Below, piece after piece: positions 1-6,098 of a stretch of 6,351 nucleotides of DNA. The position numbers and the translations under genes were made by a program. Source of the stretch: Methanomicrobia archaeon (lineage in GTDB: Archaea; Methanobacteriota_B; Thermococci; Methanofastidiosales; B48-G16). How positions within the stretch are numbered: position 1 is the stretch's first letter; each line of letters begins with the position of its first letter. The DNA lies in contig JAGLWR010000070.1 in NCBI GenBank assembly GCA_023133315.1, positions 1 through 6,351 of the forward strand, written 5' to 3'. The notes below the pieces were generated by a model. It was not told where the DNA came from, did not search any database, and was given only the letters and a program-made list of their open reading frames with translations.

Positions 1-408
1 CACATCATTATCGCTCTTGCAACTATTGTTGTTGAGTCGCTATGGGGGTACAGTAAGAACGTTTGACAGGTGGTGTGGTCTGGGCCAATATCTCTTTTCA
101 TTTGGAGGAGTCAGCCCTTCTACAGCAACTCCAGCAATAGCCACCATATCTGTGGAAAGCAATTTCTCGATTGCATAGGAGCCATCAACTCCGCATGTAG
201 TTGGATAAGTTGGGGCAGATAAAATCTCTATATCCTTTTTTAACAAATTTTGATTTTTCAGATTTTTTCGAATTTCATCTTTACTCTCAAATAATTTACG
301 AAAAGATTTTGACAAATTTTCTCCTAATTCATCACATTGATTTAACATTTCTTCTACTAACGCTCCTGGTAATTCCTCAAATGGATTCTCAATGATTTTT
401 TCCACCAT
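1..408 (-). CDS. NurA-like nuclease domain protein, N-terminal part, frameshifted and cut by window edge
   Basis: This is the start of a protein that resembles the NurA family, archaeal 5'-3' nucleases that work with the HerA ATPase in DNA end resection. The first 65 residues are charged and helical. They are followed by T71-C-G-V-D-G-S-Y and a hydrophobic strand (about residues 84-98); VDGS, with D75, matches the family's first metal-binding motif. The frame stops at TAG (40-42) after 122 codons, far short of the roughly 300-400 residues usual for the family. If one base is removed from the run of five G at 44-48, translation continues past V120 to the window edge as PHSDSTTIVARAIMM, which fits the family and restores an open frame. 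So the gene is either a pseudogene or carries a sequencing or assembly indel. The start at 408 is supported by a TATA box about 25 bases upstream and no Shine-Dalgarno sequence. HerA is not in view. The family call is moderately sure; the frameshift is seen directly. Confidence 0.62.
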
Positions 409-429
409 ACTAAGAATAACGCCTTCCTC

Positions 430-446
430 GTTTATAACATTTTCTC
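430..446 (-). promoter_or_regulatory. BRE/TATA promoter of the NurA-like gene
   Basis: Read on the minus strand this is GAGAAAATGTTATAAAC: a purine-rich BRE-like stretch followed by a TTATAAAC TATA box. The TATA centre (about 434) is about 26 bases before the ATG at 408, so transcription should begin at or beside the start codon and give a leaderless mRNA. It lies downstream of the toxin remnant, so the NurA-like gene seems to have its own promoter. Confidence 0.5.
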
Positions 447-489
447 TTTAAGTAGTGAAATGGCAAATTGAGATTACTTCTCTAAGATT

Positions 490-558
490 CTAAGGTTTAA
501 ACTGCCTTTCATCTTCCCAATCACTTTCAACTCTCTCGGTAAATATAACTTCATACAT
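490..558 (-). pseudogene. Truncated RelE/ParE-type toxin, 22-codon remnant
   Basis: This short frame begins MYEVIFTERVESDWED, a close match to the usual first strand and helix of RelE/ParE-superfamily toxins, which are mRNA-cleaving or gyrase-targeting enzymes of about 85-95 residues. It then reads ERQFKP and stops at TAG (490-492). The catalytic C-terminal half is missing, and I could not recognise it in any frame of the 80 bases before the next gene, so a deletion is more likely than a single frameshift. The start is well supported: it lies three bases after the antitoxin stop codon, and a GGAGAT Shine-Dalgarno sequence sits at 565-570. That is the normal antitoxin-then-toxin arrangement. 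The product should be inactive as a toxin. The RelE reading rests on about 16 residues plus the context. Confidence 0.6.
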
Positions 559-561
559 CTC

Positions 562-747
562 TCAATCTCCAAATACCTGATCGATACTTAGATATTCTCC
601 CTTTTTGATCTCCTCTTTGAGTTTTTCAACTTCTTCCTTTTCTTCTTCGGTTATCTCTTCAAAGCCAAGGAAATTATCTATTTTAGCGCTTAACTCAAGT
701 AATAATGCTTCAATACGATCAATTTTTTCTATTAGTACTTCAGACAT
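562..747 (-). CDS. RelB-like antitoxin
   Basis: A 61-residue acidic, helical protein without membrane segments. Residues 1-27 form an amphipathic helix (LIEKIDRIEALLLELSAKID). Residues 32-49 are a Glu/Lys-rich helix (EEITEEEKEEVEKLKEEIKK), and the tail reads GEYLSIDQVFGD. This make-up is typical of small archaeal RelB-type antitoxins: a dimerising N-terminal helix and a C-terminal segment that wraps around the toxin. The strongest support is position, because the frame following three bases downstream starts like a RelE toxin. The start has an AGGTGA Shine-Dalgarno sequence at 754-759, six bases from the ATG, and a TATA box further upstream. Since the toxin is only a stump, the antitoxin may be an orphan, free to decay or to counter a related toxin elsewhere in the genome. 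Such pairs usually repress their own promoter, but I saw no clear operator. Confidence 0.62.
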   Translation of the reverse strand: MSEVLIEKIDRIEALLLELSAKIDNFLGFEEITEEEKEEVEKLKEEIKKGEYLSIDQVFGD

Positions 748-753
748 TATTTT

Positions 754-796
754 TCACCTACTATTCTATACTGCAGTTCTGTATTTAAGAATTTCG
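754..796 (-). promoter_or_regulatory. Promoter and ribosome binding site of the antitoxin gene
   Basis: On the minus strand CGAAATTCTTAAATAC (781-796) gives a BRE-like CGAAA followed by a TATA box, placing the start of transcription near 761. A short leader with AGGTGA (754-759) then precedes the ATG at 747. The rest of the interval between the antitoxin gene and the gene at 1008 is AT-rich and holds no gene that I can support. Confidence 0.45.
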
Positions 797-933
797 TATA
801 CTTATAATATGGTGATGTCAATATTTGATATTTTGCAAGCTCTGAAGACACAAATATACAAAGTTGCAAACCAAAAAAGATTTTAAAGTACCTCTTAATA
901 GAAATGTTTATGAAAGATAAAGTTTTTATTTTT

Positions 934-1003
934 CAAAATAAAATAAATTATAACTACTTGATATGAACAAAAATTATAGGGTTACTGAAAAATAGACGGA
1001 TGA
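934..1003 (+). promoter_or_regulatory. Promoter and ribosome binding site of the CrtC-like operon
   Basis: CAAAATAAAATAAATTATAAC (934-954) contains BRE-like and TATA-like sequence that would start transcription near 975. A GGATGA Shine-Dalgarno-like element lies at 998-1003, four bases before the ATG. A second TATA candidate, AAAATTATAGG at about 969-979, would start transcription near 1000 and cut into the Shine-Dalgarno element, so the first is preferred. The AT-richness of this stretch makes the exact box uncertain. Confidence 0.35.
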
Positions 1004-1007
1004 TAAA

Positions 1008-2117
1008 ATGAAAATTAGACCGATACAGTTTCCACAGGACGAGTTGCCACACGATACTATAATAGAATGGTGGTATTTCAATGGAAATTTAAAAGACGAG
1101 AGAGGTAAAAAATACTCTTTTATGGACTGTTTGTTCAAGGCGGATTCGAAAAGAGTGAAGATCCCTTTTCTGAAAAGCCCGTTTAAACGTATGTATTTCT
1201 CCCATTCGCTCTTGTCGGACATTGAAAATAAAAAATTCTATTCAGAAATAAATCCCGTTTCAATTCTCTCTAAGGACAGTTTTTCAAGACCTTTACTCTT
1301 TATAAATTACACTCAGCCGCCTTTTAGAGGATATGTAAATTACGCAATAGATGAAATCGGGAAGTTCAAATACCACATAAAAACAGAAAATATAGATTTA
1401 AGTTTAATATCGAAGAAAAAACCGTTATTAGAAGGTGGAAATGGCTATCTCGACTTGAAAAGACAATCGACATACTATTACTCCTTAACTAATCTGGAAA
1501 CGAATGGTAAAATAAACATAGAAGGTAGATGGATAGATGTTACAGGAAAATCATGGATGGATCATCAATGGGCGGATGTTTCTTACACTAAATTTAAATG
1601 GACGTGGTTTTCAATACAGTTGGATAATGATATTGAAATGGTTTGCTTTGAGTATGTCGATGACAGAAACAACAAAACATATCTGGCAGACATTTGTTAT
1701 CCGAACAATGAGCAAAAACACTTTTCTCGAATTGAATTGAAACCCCTTGGAGAAAAATGGACAAGCAAAAGAACAGAAGCGGTCTATCCTTTGTCGTGGG
1801 AGATTAAAGTCCCATCAGAGGAAATTAATTTGAAAGTCTATCCGTTAATTAAAAATCAGGAGATGATTTTCGGAACGATAAATTATTGGGAAGGGCCTTT
1901 AGAGATCACAGGTTTATTTAATAACAAAAAAGTAAAGGGTGAGGGTTTCATGGAATTAGTTGGTTATCCAAAGAAAATATCTAACGTGAGATTGTACGAA
2001 AAAGAAATTAAAAAAAAGGTGAGAGAGGCGATGTTTTTTGTTACAAAAAGTGGAATGCGAACTGTTAAAGGTACTATAAAAAAAATAACCCCAACGTCCA
2101 AAAAGATTTTAAAATAA
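1008..2117 (+). CDS. CrtC/AttH-family lipocalin-like protein (carotenoid 1,2-hydratase-like)
   Basis: A 369-residue protein with the signature of the CrtC/AttH (hydroxyneurosporene synthase, lipocalin-like) family, which has two beta-barrel domains. Visible motifs are EWWYFNGNL at 20-28, YFSHSLLSD at 63-71, LLEGGNGYLDL at 140-150, TGKSWMDHQWAD at 179-190, KWTWFSIQL at 197-205, and YWEGPLEITG at 293-302 followed by GEGFMELVGY at 311-320. Characterised relatives add water to isoprenoid double bonds (CrtC in carotenoid synthesis) or catalyse cyclisations in fungal pathways. Bacterial AttH proteins of this family are linked to ABC export systems. No signal peptide is visible, so it is probably cytoplasmic, and the C-terminus (about 322-369) is a Lys-rich tail. 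No carotenoid or ABC transporter genes are in the window, so the substrate is unknown; an isoprenoid lipid would be a guess. The family call is strong, the enzymatic activity is not. It shares an operon with the anchored protein 18 bases downstream. Confidence 0.82.
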   Translation: MKIRPIQFPQDELPHDTIIEWWYFNGNLKDERGKKYSFMDCLFKADSKRVKIPFLKSPFKRMYFSHSLLSDIENKKFYSEINPVSILSKDSFSRPLLFINYTQPPFRGYVNYAIDEIGKFKYHIKTENIDLSLISKKKPLLEGGNGYLDLKRQSTYYYSLTNLETNGKINIEGRWIDVTGKSWMDHQWADVSYTKFKWTWFSIQLDNDIEMVCFEYVDDRNNKTYLADICYPNNEQKHFSRIELKPLGEKWTSKRTEAVYPLSWEIKVPSEEINLKVYPLIKNQEMIFGTINYWEGPLEITGLFNNKKVKGEGFMELVGYPKKISNVRLYEKEIKKKVREAMFFVTKSGMRTVKGTIKKITPTSKKILK

Positions 2118-2135
2118 AAATAGAAGGTGTAAAAG

Positions 2136-2597
2136 ATGAATAAGAAAATTTTAATTTTAGGCCTCGTTGGAATCTTATGCATAGGAAGTGGCTGCATAAT
2201 CTATCAAAATTTCCAAGAGACATCTTCTGAAAATGTAAAGATTCAAACAGACAGGGATAGTTACACACCCATAATGTCTTCAACTGTGGGAATCGAGTTA
2301 GTTCCGATATACACCTCGGAAAGAGACTCAGAATCAGTTAAATTTCATTGGCGTACAAATTACGGGTATTTTGTGAGTTGGAAATCTCCTGAATATAAAG
2401 TTATCCCGTTAGGAACAGAGGTCATAAACAACGGAGAGAAAATCTATTGGTCCTATGATCCCACCGAAATGGGTGAAAAGAGGCCCCCTGTTCAAATCTC
2501 TTTAACTATAGAAGATGCCATATCCGGGCAACCTTTGGCCGAGTCAACTCTTGAAATAGAATGGGAAGATCAGGACATTGCAAAAGTTAAAAAATGA
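2136..2597 (+). CDS. Small membrane-anchored or lipoprotein-like exported protein, unknown family
   Basis: A 153-residue protein starting with a Lys-rich N-terminus and a hydrophobic stretch at residues 5-23. This ends in IGSGC, so C20 could be a lipidation site, though the lipobox has Gly rather than Leu at the -3 position. Otherwise the segment is an uncleaved anchor. The remainder (about 30-150) alternates polar and aromatic residues in a pattern expected of an extracellular beta-sandwich (Ig-like): KFHWRTNYGYFVSW at 69-82, KIYWSYDP at 102-109 and PVQISLTIEDAISG at 118-131. I do not recognise a named family. A GAAGGTG Shine-Dalgarno sequence at 2123-2129 lies six bases before the start, and only 18 bases separate it from the CrtC-like gene, so the two are very likely co-transcribed and may act together at the membrane. 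Its stop is six bases from the stop of nadE on the opposite strand. Confidence 0.75.
   Translation: MNKKILILGLVGILCIGSGCIIYQNFQETSSENVKIQTDRDSYTPIMSSTVGIELVPIYTSERDSESVKFHWRTNYGYFVSWKSPEYKVIPLGTEVINNGEKIYWSYDPTEMGEKRPPVQISLTIEDAISGQPLAESTLEIEWEDQDIAKVKK
2589..2594 (-). terminator. Possible oligo-T terminator of nadE
   Basis: A run of six T on the minus strand lies ten bases after the nadE stop codon, followed by AAC and a further run of four T. Archaeal polymerases terminate on oligo-T without needing a hairpin. The site lies inside the 3' end of the convergent gene, so the two transcripts would overlap. Confidence 0.3.
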
Positions 2598-2603
2598 TTC
2601 AAT

Positions 2604-4223
2604 TTATACATCATACTTTGCAGCAATGGGCATTCTTCTTCCCACCCCAAAAGCTTTTGTAGTTACCTTCAATCCTGGAGCTGCTTGTTTTCTTTTGTAC
2701 TCATTTTTCTTCACGGCGTTGAGCACCCACTGTGCTGTTTCAGTATCAAATCCTTTACTAGCTATCTCTTTTAACGAGTAACCTTCGTCTACATGGAGAC
2801 GGAGTATCTGATCAAGAATATCATAAGGAGGCAACGTGTCCTGATCTAACTGGTCAGGCTTTAACTCCGCTGAAGGAGGTTTTTCTATGATTTCCTTTGG
2901 AATTATCTCAGAATTCTTGTTTATACACTGTGCAAGTTCATAAACCATCGTTTTTGGAACATCGGAAAGAACACTGAGGCCTCCGCTCATATCACCATAA
3001 AGGGTACAGTATCCTACTGCAAGTTCACTCTTATTCCCTGAAGAGAGAACGAGATAACCGAACTTGTTGGAAAGTGCCATAAGGATGTTTCCACGTATTC
3101 GTGCCTGAATATTTTCCTCAGTGACATCCGTTTTCTTTCCTTCAAAATGCTCTTTGAGAATCTCAAGATATGACGAGAATACAGAAGAGATCGGTATCAC
3201 CTTAAACTCTATACCTGAATTCTCTGCAAGCTTTTTTGAGTCTTTCACGCTGCCTTCTGATGAGTATAGTGAGGGCATGGAAACGCCGAGAACATTTTCG
3301 CTGCCTATAGCTTCTACAGCCAGACAGCATGTTACGGCTGAATCTATTCCCCCTGATAATCCCAAAACAGCTTTTTCGAAGCCGCATTTTTTCATGTAAT
3401 CTTTTGTACCCAGAACAAGAGCTTTATAAACTGATGCAATCTCATCTTCAGGAGCAAAGGGGATGGGCTTTCCTGTTGTTAAATCAATTGTCTGCAGATC
3501 TTCTTCAAAGGAAGGAAGAATCTCAATTAAATTGCCATTACGATCAATATACATACTTCTGCCGTCAAAGATCAGTTCGTCATTACCACCCACCTGATTG
3601 ACAAAGATAAAAGGGACTCTATGTTTCAAAACATGATTTCTGATAAGCTTGAATCTGATCTCCTCTTTCCCTACAAAGAACGGAGAGGCAGATATGTTTA
3701 TAAAGAGCGTAGCTCCTTTTTGAGCAAGTATTTCTATTGGATCAGACCTATAATTTCTTTTTGGCCATAATTCAGGAATATTCCACGCATCTTCACATAT
3801 CGAGATGCCGAGAACTTCATCTTTAAATGAAACGGTATTGATCTCGGGAGCGGGATCAAAATATCTCGCTTCATCAGATAGACGAGATTTATGCTGTTCT
3901 ATGAGTACCTTTCCATTGCAAACCAACACAGCTGAGTTGTACAGTCCTTTGCCATAATCTTTTTCAGTAGGAAGAACTGTTCCAAAAAGAATACCCTTTT
4001 TTGGGTACCCAGTCGAGAACTTAATTATTTTTTGAAGAGCATCTTGTGTTTTCTTAATAAATTCTCTTCTCTCCAAAAGATCTCGAGGAGGATATCCTGC
4101 AAGAAATAGTTCTGGAAAAATAACTAAATCAGAAACGTTCTTACTCAACGCTTCTTTCATCTTTAGCAGATTGCCTTCTAAATCTCCTACTACTGGATCC
4201 ATCTGAGCAATGGTAATTTTCAT
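2604..4223 (-). CDS. nadE: Glutamine-dependent NAD+ synthetase
   Basis: This enzyme catalyses the last step of NAD+ synthesis, converting nicotinic acid adenine dinucleotide to NAD+ with ATP and with ammonia released from glutamine. The N-terminal nitrilase-type amidase domain (about 1-250) shows the full triad: E38 in FPELFLAGYPP, K112 in EQHKSRL and C143 in SICEDAW. The C-terminal synthetase domain (about 262-539) has the ATP pyrophosphatase loop SGGIDS at 290-295, SSGNKSE at 394-400 and GDMSGG at 410-415. The 539-residue length fits the fused type. I chose the ATG at 4223 rather than the in-frame ATG at 4265. MKITIAQMDPVVGD is the family N-terminus, and the TATA box at 4244-4253 sits about 25 bases upstream, inside the longer frame, implying a leaderless mRNA. 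Sampled lines run about 32-50% G+C against about 22-32% in neighbouring genes. Many archaea have only the ammonia-dependent form, so transfer from bacteria is possible but not shown. Confidence 0.96.
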   Translation of the reverse strand: MKITIAQMDPVVGDLEGNLLKMKEALSKNVSDLVIFPELFLAGYPPRDLLERREFIKKTQDALQKIIKFSTGYPKKGILFGTVLPTEKDYGKGLYNSAVLVCNGKVLIEQHKSRLSDEARYFDPAPEINTVSFKDEVLGISICEDAWNIPELWPKRNYRSDPIEILAQKGATLFINISASPFFVGKEEIRFKLIRNHVLKHRVPFIFVNQVGGNDELIFDGRSMYIDRNGNLIEILPSFEEDLQTIDLTTGKPIPFAPEDEIASVYKALVLGTKDYMKKCGFEKAVLGLSGGIDSAVTCCLAVEAIGSENVLGVSMPSLYSSEGSVKDSKKLAENSGIEFKVIPISSVFSSYLEILKEHFEGKKTDVTEENIQARIRGNILMALSNKFGYLVLSSGNKSELAVGYCTLYGDMSGGLSVLSDVPKTMVYELAQCINKNSEIIPKEIIEKPPSAELKPDQLDQDTLPPYDILDQILRLHVDEGYSLKEIASKGFDTETAQWVLNAVKKNEYKRKQAAPGLKVTTKAFGVGRRMPIAAKYDV

Positions 4224-4241
4224 CTCTATAATATAGTATTT

Positions 4242-4260
4242 CATTTTATAAAATGTTTTG
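4242..4260 (-). promoter_or_regulatory. nadE promoter with palindromic TATA box
   Basis: On the minus strand CAAAACATTTTATAAAATG combines a BRE-like CAAAACA with the TATA box TTTTATAAAA. The TATA centre is 25 bases before the ATG at 4223, fitting a leaderless nadE transcript. The TATA box is the core of a perfect 14-base palindrome, CATTTTATAAAATG (4242-4255), which could bind a dimeric regulator or simply reflect AT-rich sequence. Confidence 0.5.
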
Positions 4261-4280
4261 TACACCTTTAAAACTATAGT

Positions 4281-4328
4281 AGAGAAAAACTCTTAAATTA
4301 AGACTACCAATGTACATAATCCAGAGGA
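4281..4328 (+). promoter_or_regulatory. Promoter and ribosome binding site of the antiporter gene
   Basis: AGAGAAAAAC (BRE-like, 4281-4290) followed by TCTTAAATTA (TATA, 4291-4300) predicts a transcription start near 4320. AGAGGA at 4323-4328 is a Shine-Dalgarno sequence five bases before the ATG at 4334. Together these decide the start: the in-frame ATG at 4310 would lie upstream of the predicted transcript. Confidence 0.5.
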
Positions 4329-4333
4329 TAAAA

Positions 4334-5482
4334 ATGTTCACTACAAACCTATTGATAGTATTGATTGGAGCATTATTGGGAAGGATATTATCAAAAAAGT
4401 TAAAACAGCCCTCAATTTTGGGGGAATTGATTCTTGGGATGATAATAGGAAACATTGGTATAATAACTTTAACAGAAACAATGAAAGATATCGCAGACAT
4501 CGGTATTCTATTTCTACTGTTTTCAGCGGGTCTCGCTATAAATTTTGAAGAATTTAAAAGATTGGGAAAATCATCATCGGTTGTTGCATTTTCTGGCGTT
4601 GTTCTACCCTTTTTATTAGGTTACTTTATCACAATTCTTTTCGGATTTTCCAAACTTATAGCTGTATTTGTTGGAGTTTCCCTGATCGCAACATCTGTCG
4701 GCGTCAAGACTGAGATTCTCTCAGAGTTAAAGATGATAGAAACAAGATTGGGCACTCTTATAATGGGTGCGGCAGTTATAGACGATGTAATAGCCATAAT
4801 TGCAGTTGGTATTGTTGCAAGTATAGCCACAAGTGGAAGTATACCTGTAAAAAGAGTGTTATTAACTATTTTTTTATCCGCAATCTTTTTAATAGTCTCT
4901 TTGACTTTGGTTATTAAATTATTTAAAAAATTTTCAGAAAAATTTACGTTTAAAATGGCAAGCATAGAGGACATCTTGCTTTTTGGAGTAATAATATCTC
5001 TTACTTTTGGTGTGACGGCAGAAAATATAGGATTATCAATAATAACGGGCGCCTTTATAGCGGGATTAATTCTAGGACAAACATATTTTGCAAGGGTACT
5101 TTTCGAACACGTTTCTTTATTCGGTGAATCGCTCTTTATTCCCATTTTCTTTGTGACGATGGGTATGCAATTTAATATTTATACCTTCAAATCTGTTGGT
5201 TTTTTTGCTGTAATATTGATACTTGTAGCAATAATTGGAAAAATTGTTGGCTGTGGATTGGGTGCAAAAATCTCTAAATTTACAAGCAAAGAATCTTTTG
5301 CAGTCGGTGTCGCCATGATACCGAGAGCGGGTGTAGAATTAGTATTGATAAAGCTTGGGCTTGACTATGGTATTATCTCTTCAGATATAGCTTCTGTAAT
5401 ACTCTGTATGGTGATAGTTACCACGCTGATTACTCCTCCCTTTTTATCATCTGTATTAAAAGGATTAAAGTTACGAAGATAG
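4334..5482 (+). CDS. CPA2-family Na+(K+)/H+ antiporter
   Basis: A 382-residue, very hydrophobic integral membrane protein with about 12-13 membrane segments and no soluble C-terminal domain, which matches the transporter core of the CPA2 family (NapA/KefB-like). The motif QPSILGELILGMIIG at 25-39 is the conserved second segment. LIATSVGV at 117-124 is the unwound helix of the ion site, and AAVIDDVIA at 146-154 carries the paired acids D150-D151. In this superfamily two Asp at that place mark electrogenic cation/H+ exchangers such as NapA. K303, in IIGKIVG, probably matches the Lys that pairs with the Asp in NapA. IPRAGVEL at 329-336 is the conserved PRG-E-like motif near the end. No TrkA-N/RCK regulatory domain is attached. 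The likely role is Na+ and pH homeostasis. The ion specificity cannot be read from sequence. The start at 4334 is chosen from the Shine-Dalgarno sequence. The gene overlaps the convergent gene by 12 bases. Confidence 0.92.
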   Translation: MFTTNLLIVLIGALLGRILSKKLKQPSILGELILGMIIGNIGIITLTETMKDIADIGILFLLFSAGLAINFEEFKRLGKSSSVVAFSGVVLPFLLGYFITILFGFSKLIAVFVGVSLIATSVGVKTEILSELKMIETRLGTLIMGAAVIDDVIAIIAVGIVASIATSGSIPVKRVLLTIFLSAIFLIVSLTLVIKLFKKFSEKFTFKMASIEDILLFGVIISLTFGVTAENIGLSIITGAFIAGLILGQTYFARVLFEHVSLFGESLFIPIFFVTMGMQFNIYTFKSVGFFAVILILVAIIGKIVGCGLGAKISKFTSKESFAVGVAMIPRAGVELVLIKLGLDYGIISSDIASVILCMVIVTTLITPPFLSSVLKGLKLRR

Positions 5483-6034
5483 ATACCTTTTTTTAATTAA
5501 TCTTAGGTTCTTGTGACCTCCCCAGATCATAAAAAGACCAAAAATAATAATTATTTTTCTTATCAATGGCATTTGTTTTATTATGTTCCATAATACGGTC
5601 ATGTAAGAGTCAGTTTCTGATATGCCGCCATAGGGTATATCATCTTTTAAAACATATACATGATCTTTCTGAACAACAATTTGAGATTTTATTCTAAGAT
5701 ACTCTTCCACAGATTTCAGTAAAATAGCTTTATCCTCGCAGTCTCCTCTTCCTTTTCGAATTGTTTCTCGTGGAGTTGCCCAATACTCTAAATTCCAGTA
5801 AACATCATAGTCTGATGCCCATTCTATATTCTCGTAGATATACTCCTCAGGATTTATATTATTTGTGTTCAAATATTCCGCAAGTTTTATGACTTCCGTG
5901 TCGTTAGGATCGGTAAGGCTCTCTATCCCTTCTATCTGATTGATAATTTGTTTTCCAGCTAGATAGATATTGGGATATAACACAAGAATGATAAGAATTA
6001 CTGAATATCCTATTTTACGTATCTTTGCATTCAT
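5471..6034 (-). CDS. Membrane-tethered transglutaminase-like (papain-fold) protein
   Basis: A 187-residue protein with an N-terminal membrane segment (about 8-27), a central domain (about 40-150) and a second membrane segment (about 158-173) followed by a Lys/Arg-rich tail. Both ends are positively charged, so the central domain should face outside. The domain carries the transglutaminase-like core: YWNLEYWATPRETIRKGRGD at 79-98 leads into C99-E-D-K-A-I-L-L, where C99 would be the nucleophile, and H125 in KDHVYV is the likely catalytic His. The third residue is unclear; D131, D132 or D142 are candidates, and the usual DPT ending is not visible, so the fold is short. Family members act as cysteine proteases, peptide ligases or amidases, and the substrate here is unknown. 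The start is supported by a TATA box about 27 bases upstream and no Shine-Dalgarno sequence. The 3' end overlaps the antiporter gene by 12 bases. Confidence 0.78.
   Translation of the reverse strand: MNAKIRKIGYSVILIILVLYPNIYLAGKQIINQIEGIESLTDPNDTEVIKLAEYLNTNNINPEEYIYENIEWASDYDVYWNLEYWATPRETIRKGRGDCEDKAILLKSVEEYLRIKSQIVVQKDHVYVLKDDIPYGGISETDSYMTVLWNIIKQMPLIRKIIIIFGLFMIWGGHKNLRLIKKRYLSS
5488..5494 (+). terminator. Oligo-T terminator after the antiporter gene
   Basis: A run of seven T lies six bases after the antiporter stop codon, a typical archaeal intrinsic termination signal without a hairpin. It is located inside the 3' end of the convergent transglutaminase-like gene, so the antiporter transcript need extend only slightly into it. 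Confidence 0.45.
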
Positions 6035-6056
6035 TATTTTTAATGATGTATCATAC

Positions 6057-6074
6057 GTTTTAAAAAGGTTTTTA
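6057..6074 (-). promoter_or_regulatory. Promoter of the transglutaminase-like gene
   Basis: On the minus strand an A-rich BRE-like stretch (AAAAACC) is followed by TTTTTAAAAC (6057-6066). The TATA centre is about 27 bases before the ATG at 6034, which fits a leaderless mRNA. No Shine-Dalgarno sequence is seen before the ATG. Confidence 0.45.
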
Positions 6075-6075
6075 T

Positions 6076-6098
6076 TCTTTAGGTTGCGATCCCAAAGA
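6076..6098. promoter_or_regulatory. Imperfect inverted repeat between two divergent promoters, possible operator
   Basis: TCTTTAGG (6076-6083) and CCCAAAGA (6091-6098) are inverted copies with seven of eight positions matching, separated by TTGCGAT. The element sits between the two divergent TATA boxes and covers the BRE of the rightward gene, a natural place for a dimeric regulator to control both. A chance repeat of this size is possible. Confidence 0.25.

Noticed and set aside
409..489. Possible C-terminal half of the RelE toxin in another frame downstream of the stump
   Set aside because: All three minus-strand frames are short and lack the basic, aromatic pattern of a toxin C-terminus; the interval also holds the promoter of the NurA-like gene.
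809..886. Short plus-strand frame (25 codons) between the antitoxin gene and the CrtC-like gene
   Set aside because: Its ATG touches a TATA-like sequence too close to drive it, there is no ribosome binding site, and the peptide resembles nothing I recognise.
886..960. AT-rich stretch with T-runs and A-runs, considered as a replication or attachment site or a terminator
   Set aside because: There is no repeat structure or tRNA-like end, and no plus-strand gene upstream that needs a terminator; it is best read as promoter-flanking sequence.
4224..4265. In-frame extension of nadE to an ATG at 4265, adding 14 residues
   Set aside because: The extension contains the TATA box, is not part of the family's N-terminus, and would need a transcript starting further upstream than the promoter allows.
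4310..4333. In-frame extension of the antiporter to an ATG at 4310
   Set aside because: It lies before the predicted transcription start, lacks a Shine-Dalgarno sequence and adds a polar segment that the family does not have; AGAGGA correctly serves the ATG at 4334.
4621..5145. Long open frame on the minus strand opposite the antiporter gene
   Set aside because: It is a compositional shadow of a hydrophobic, AT-rich gene, with no promoter, ribosome binding site or recognisable domain.
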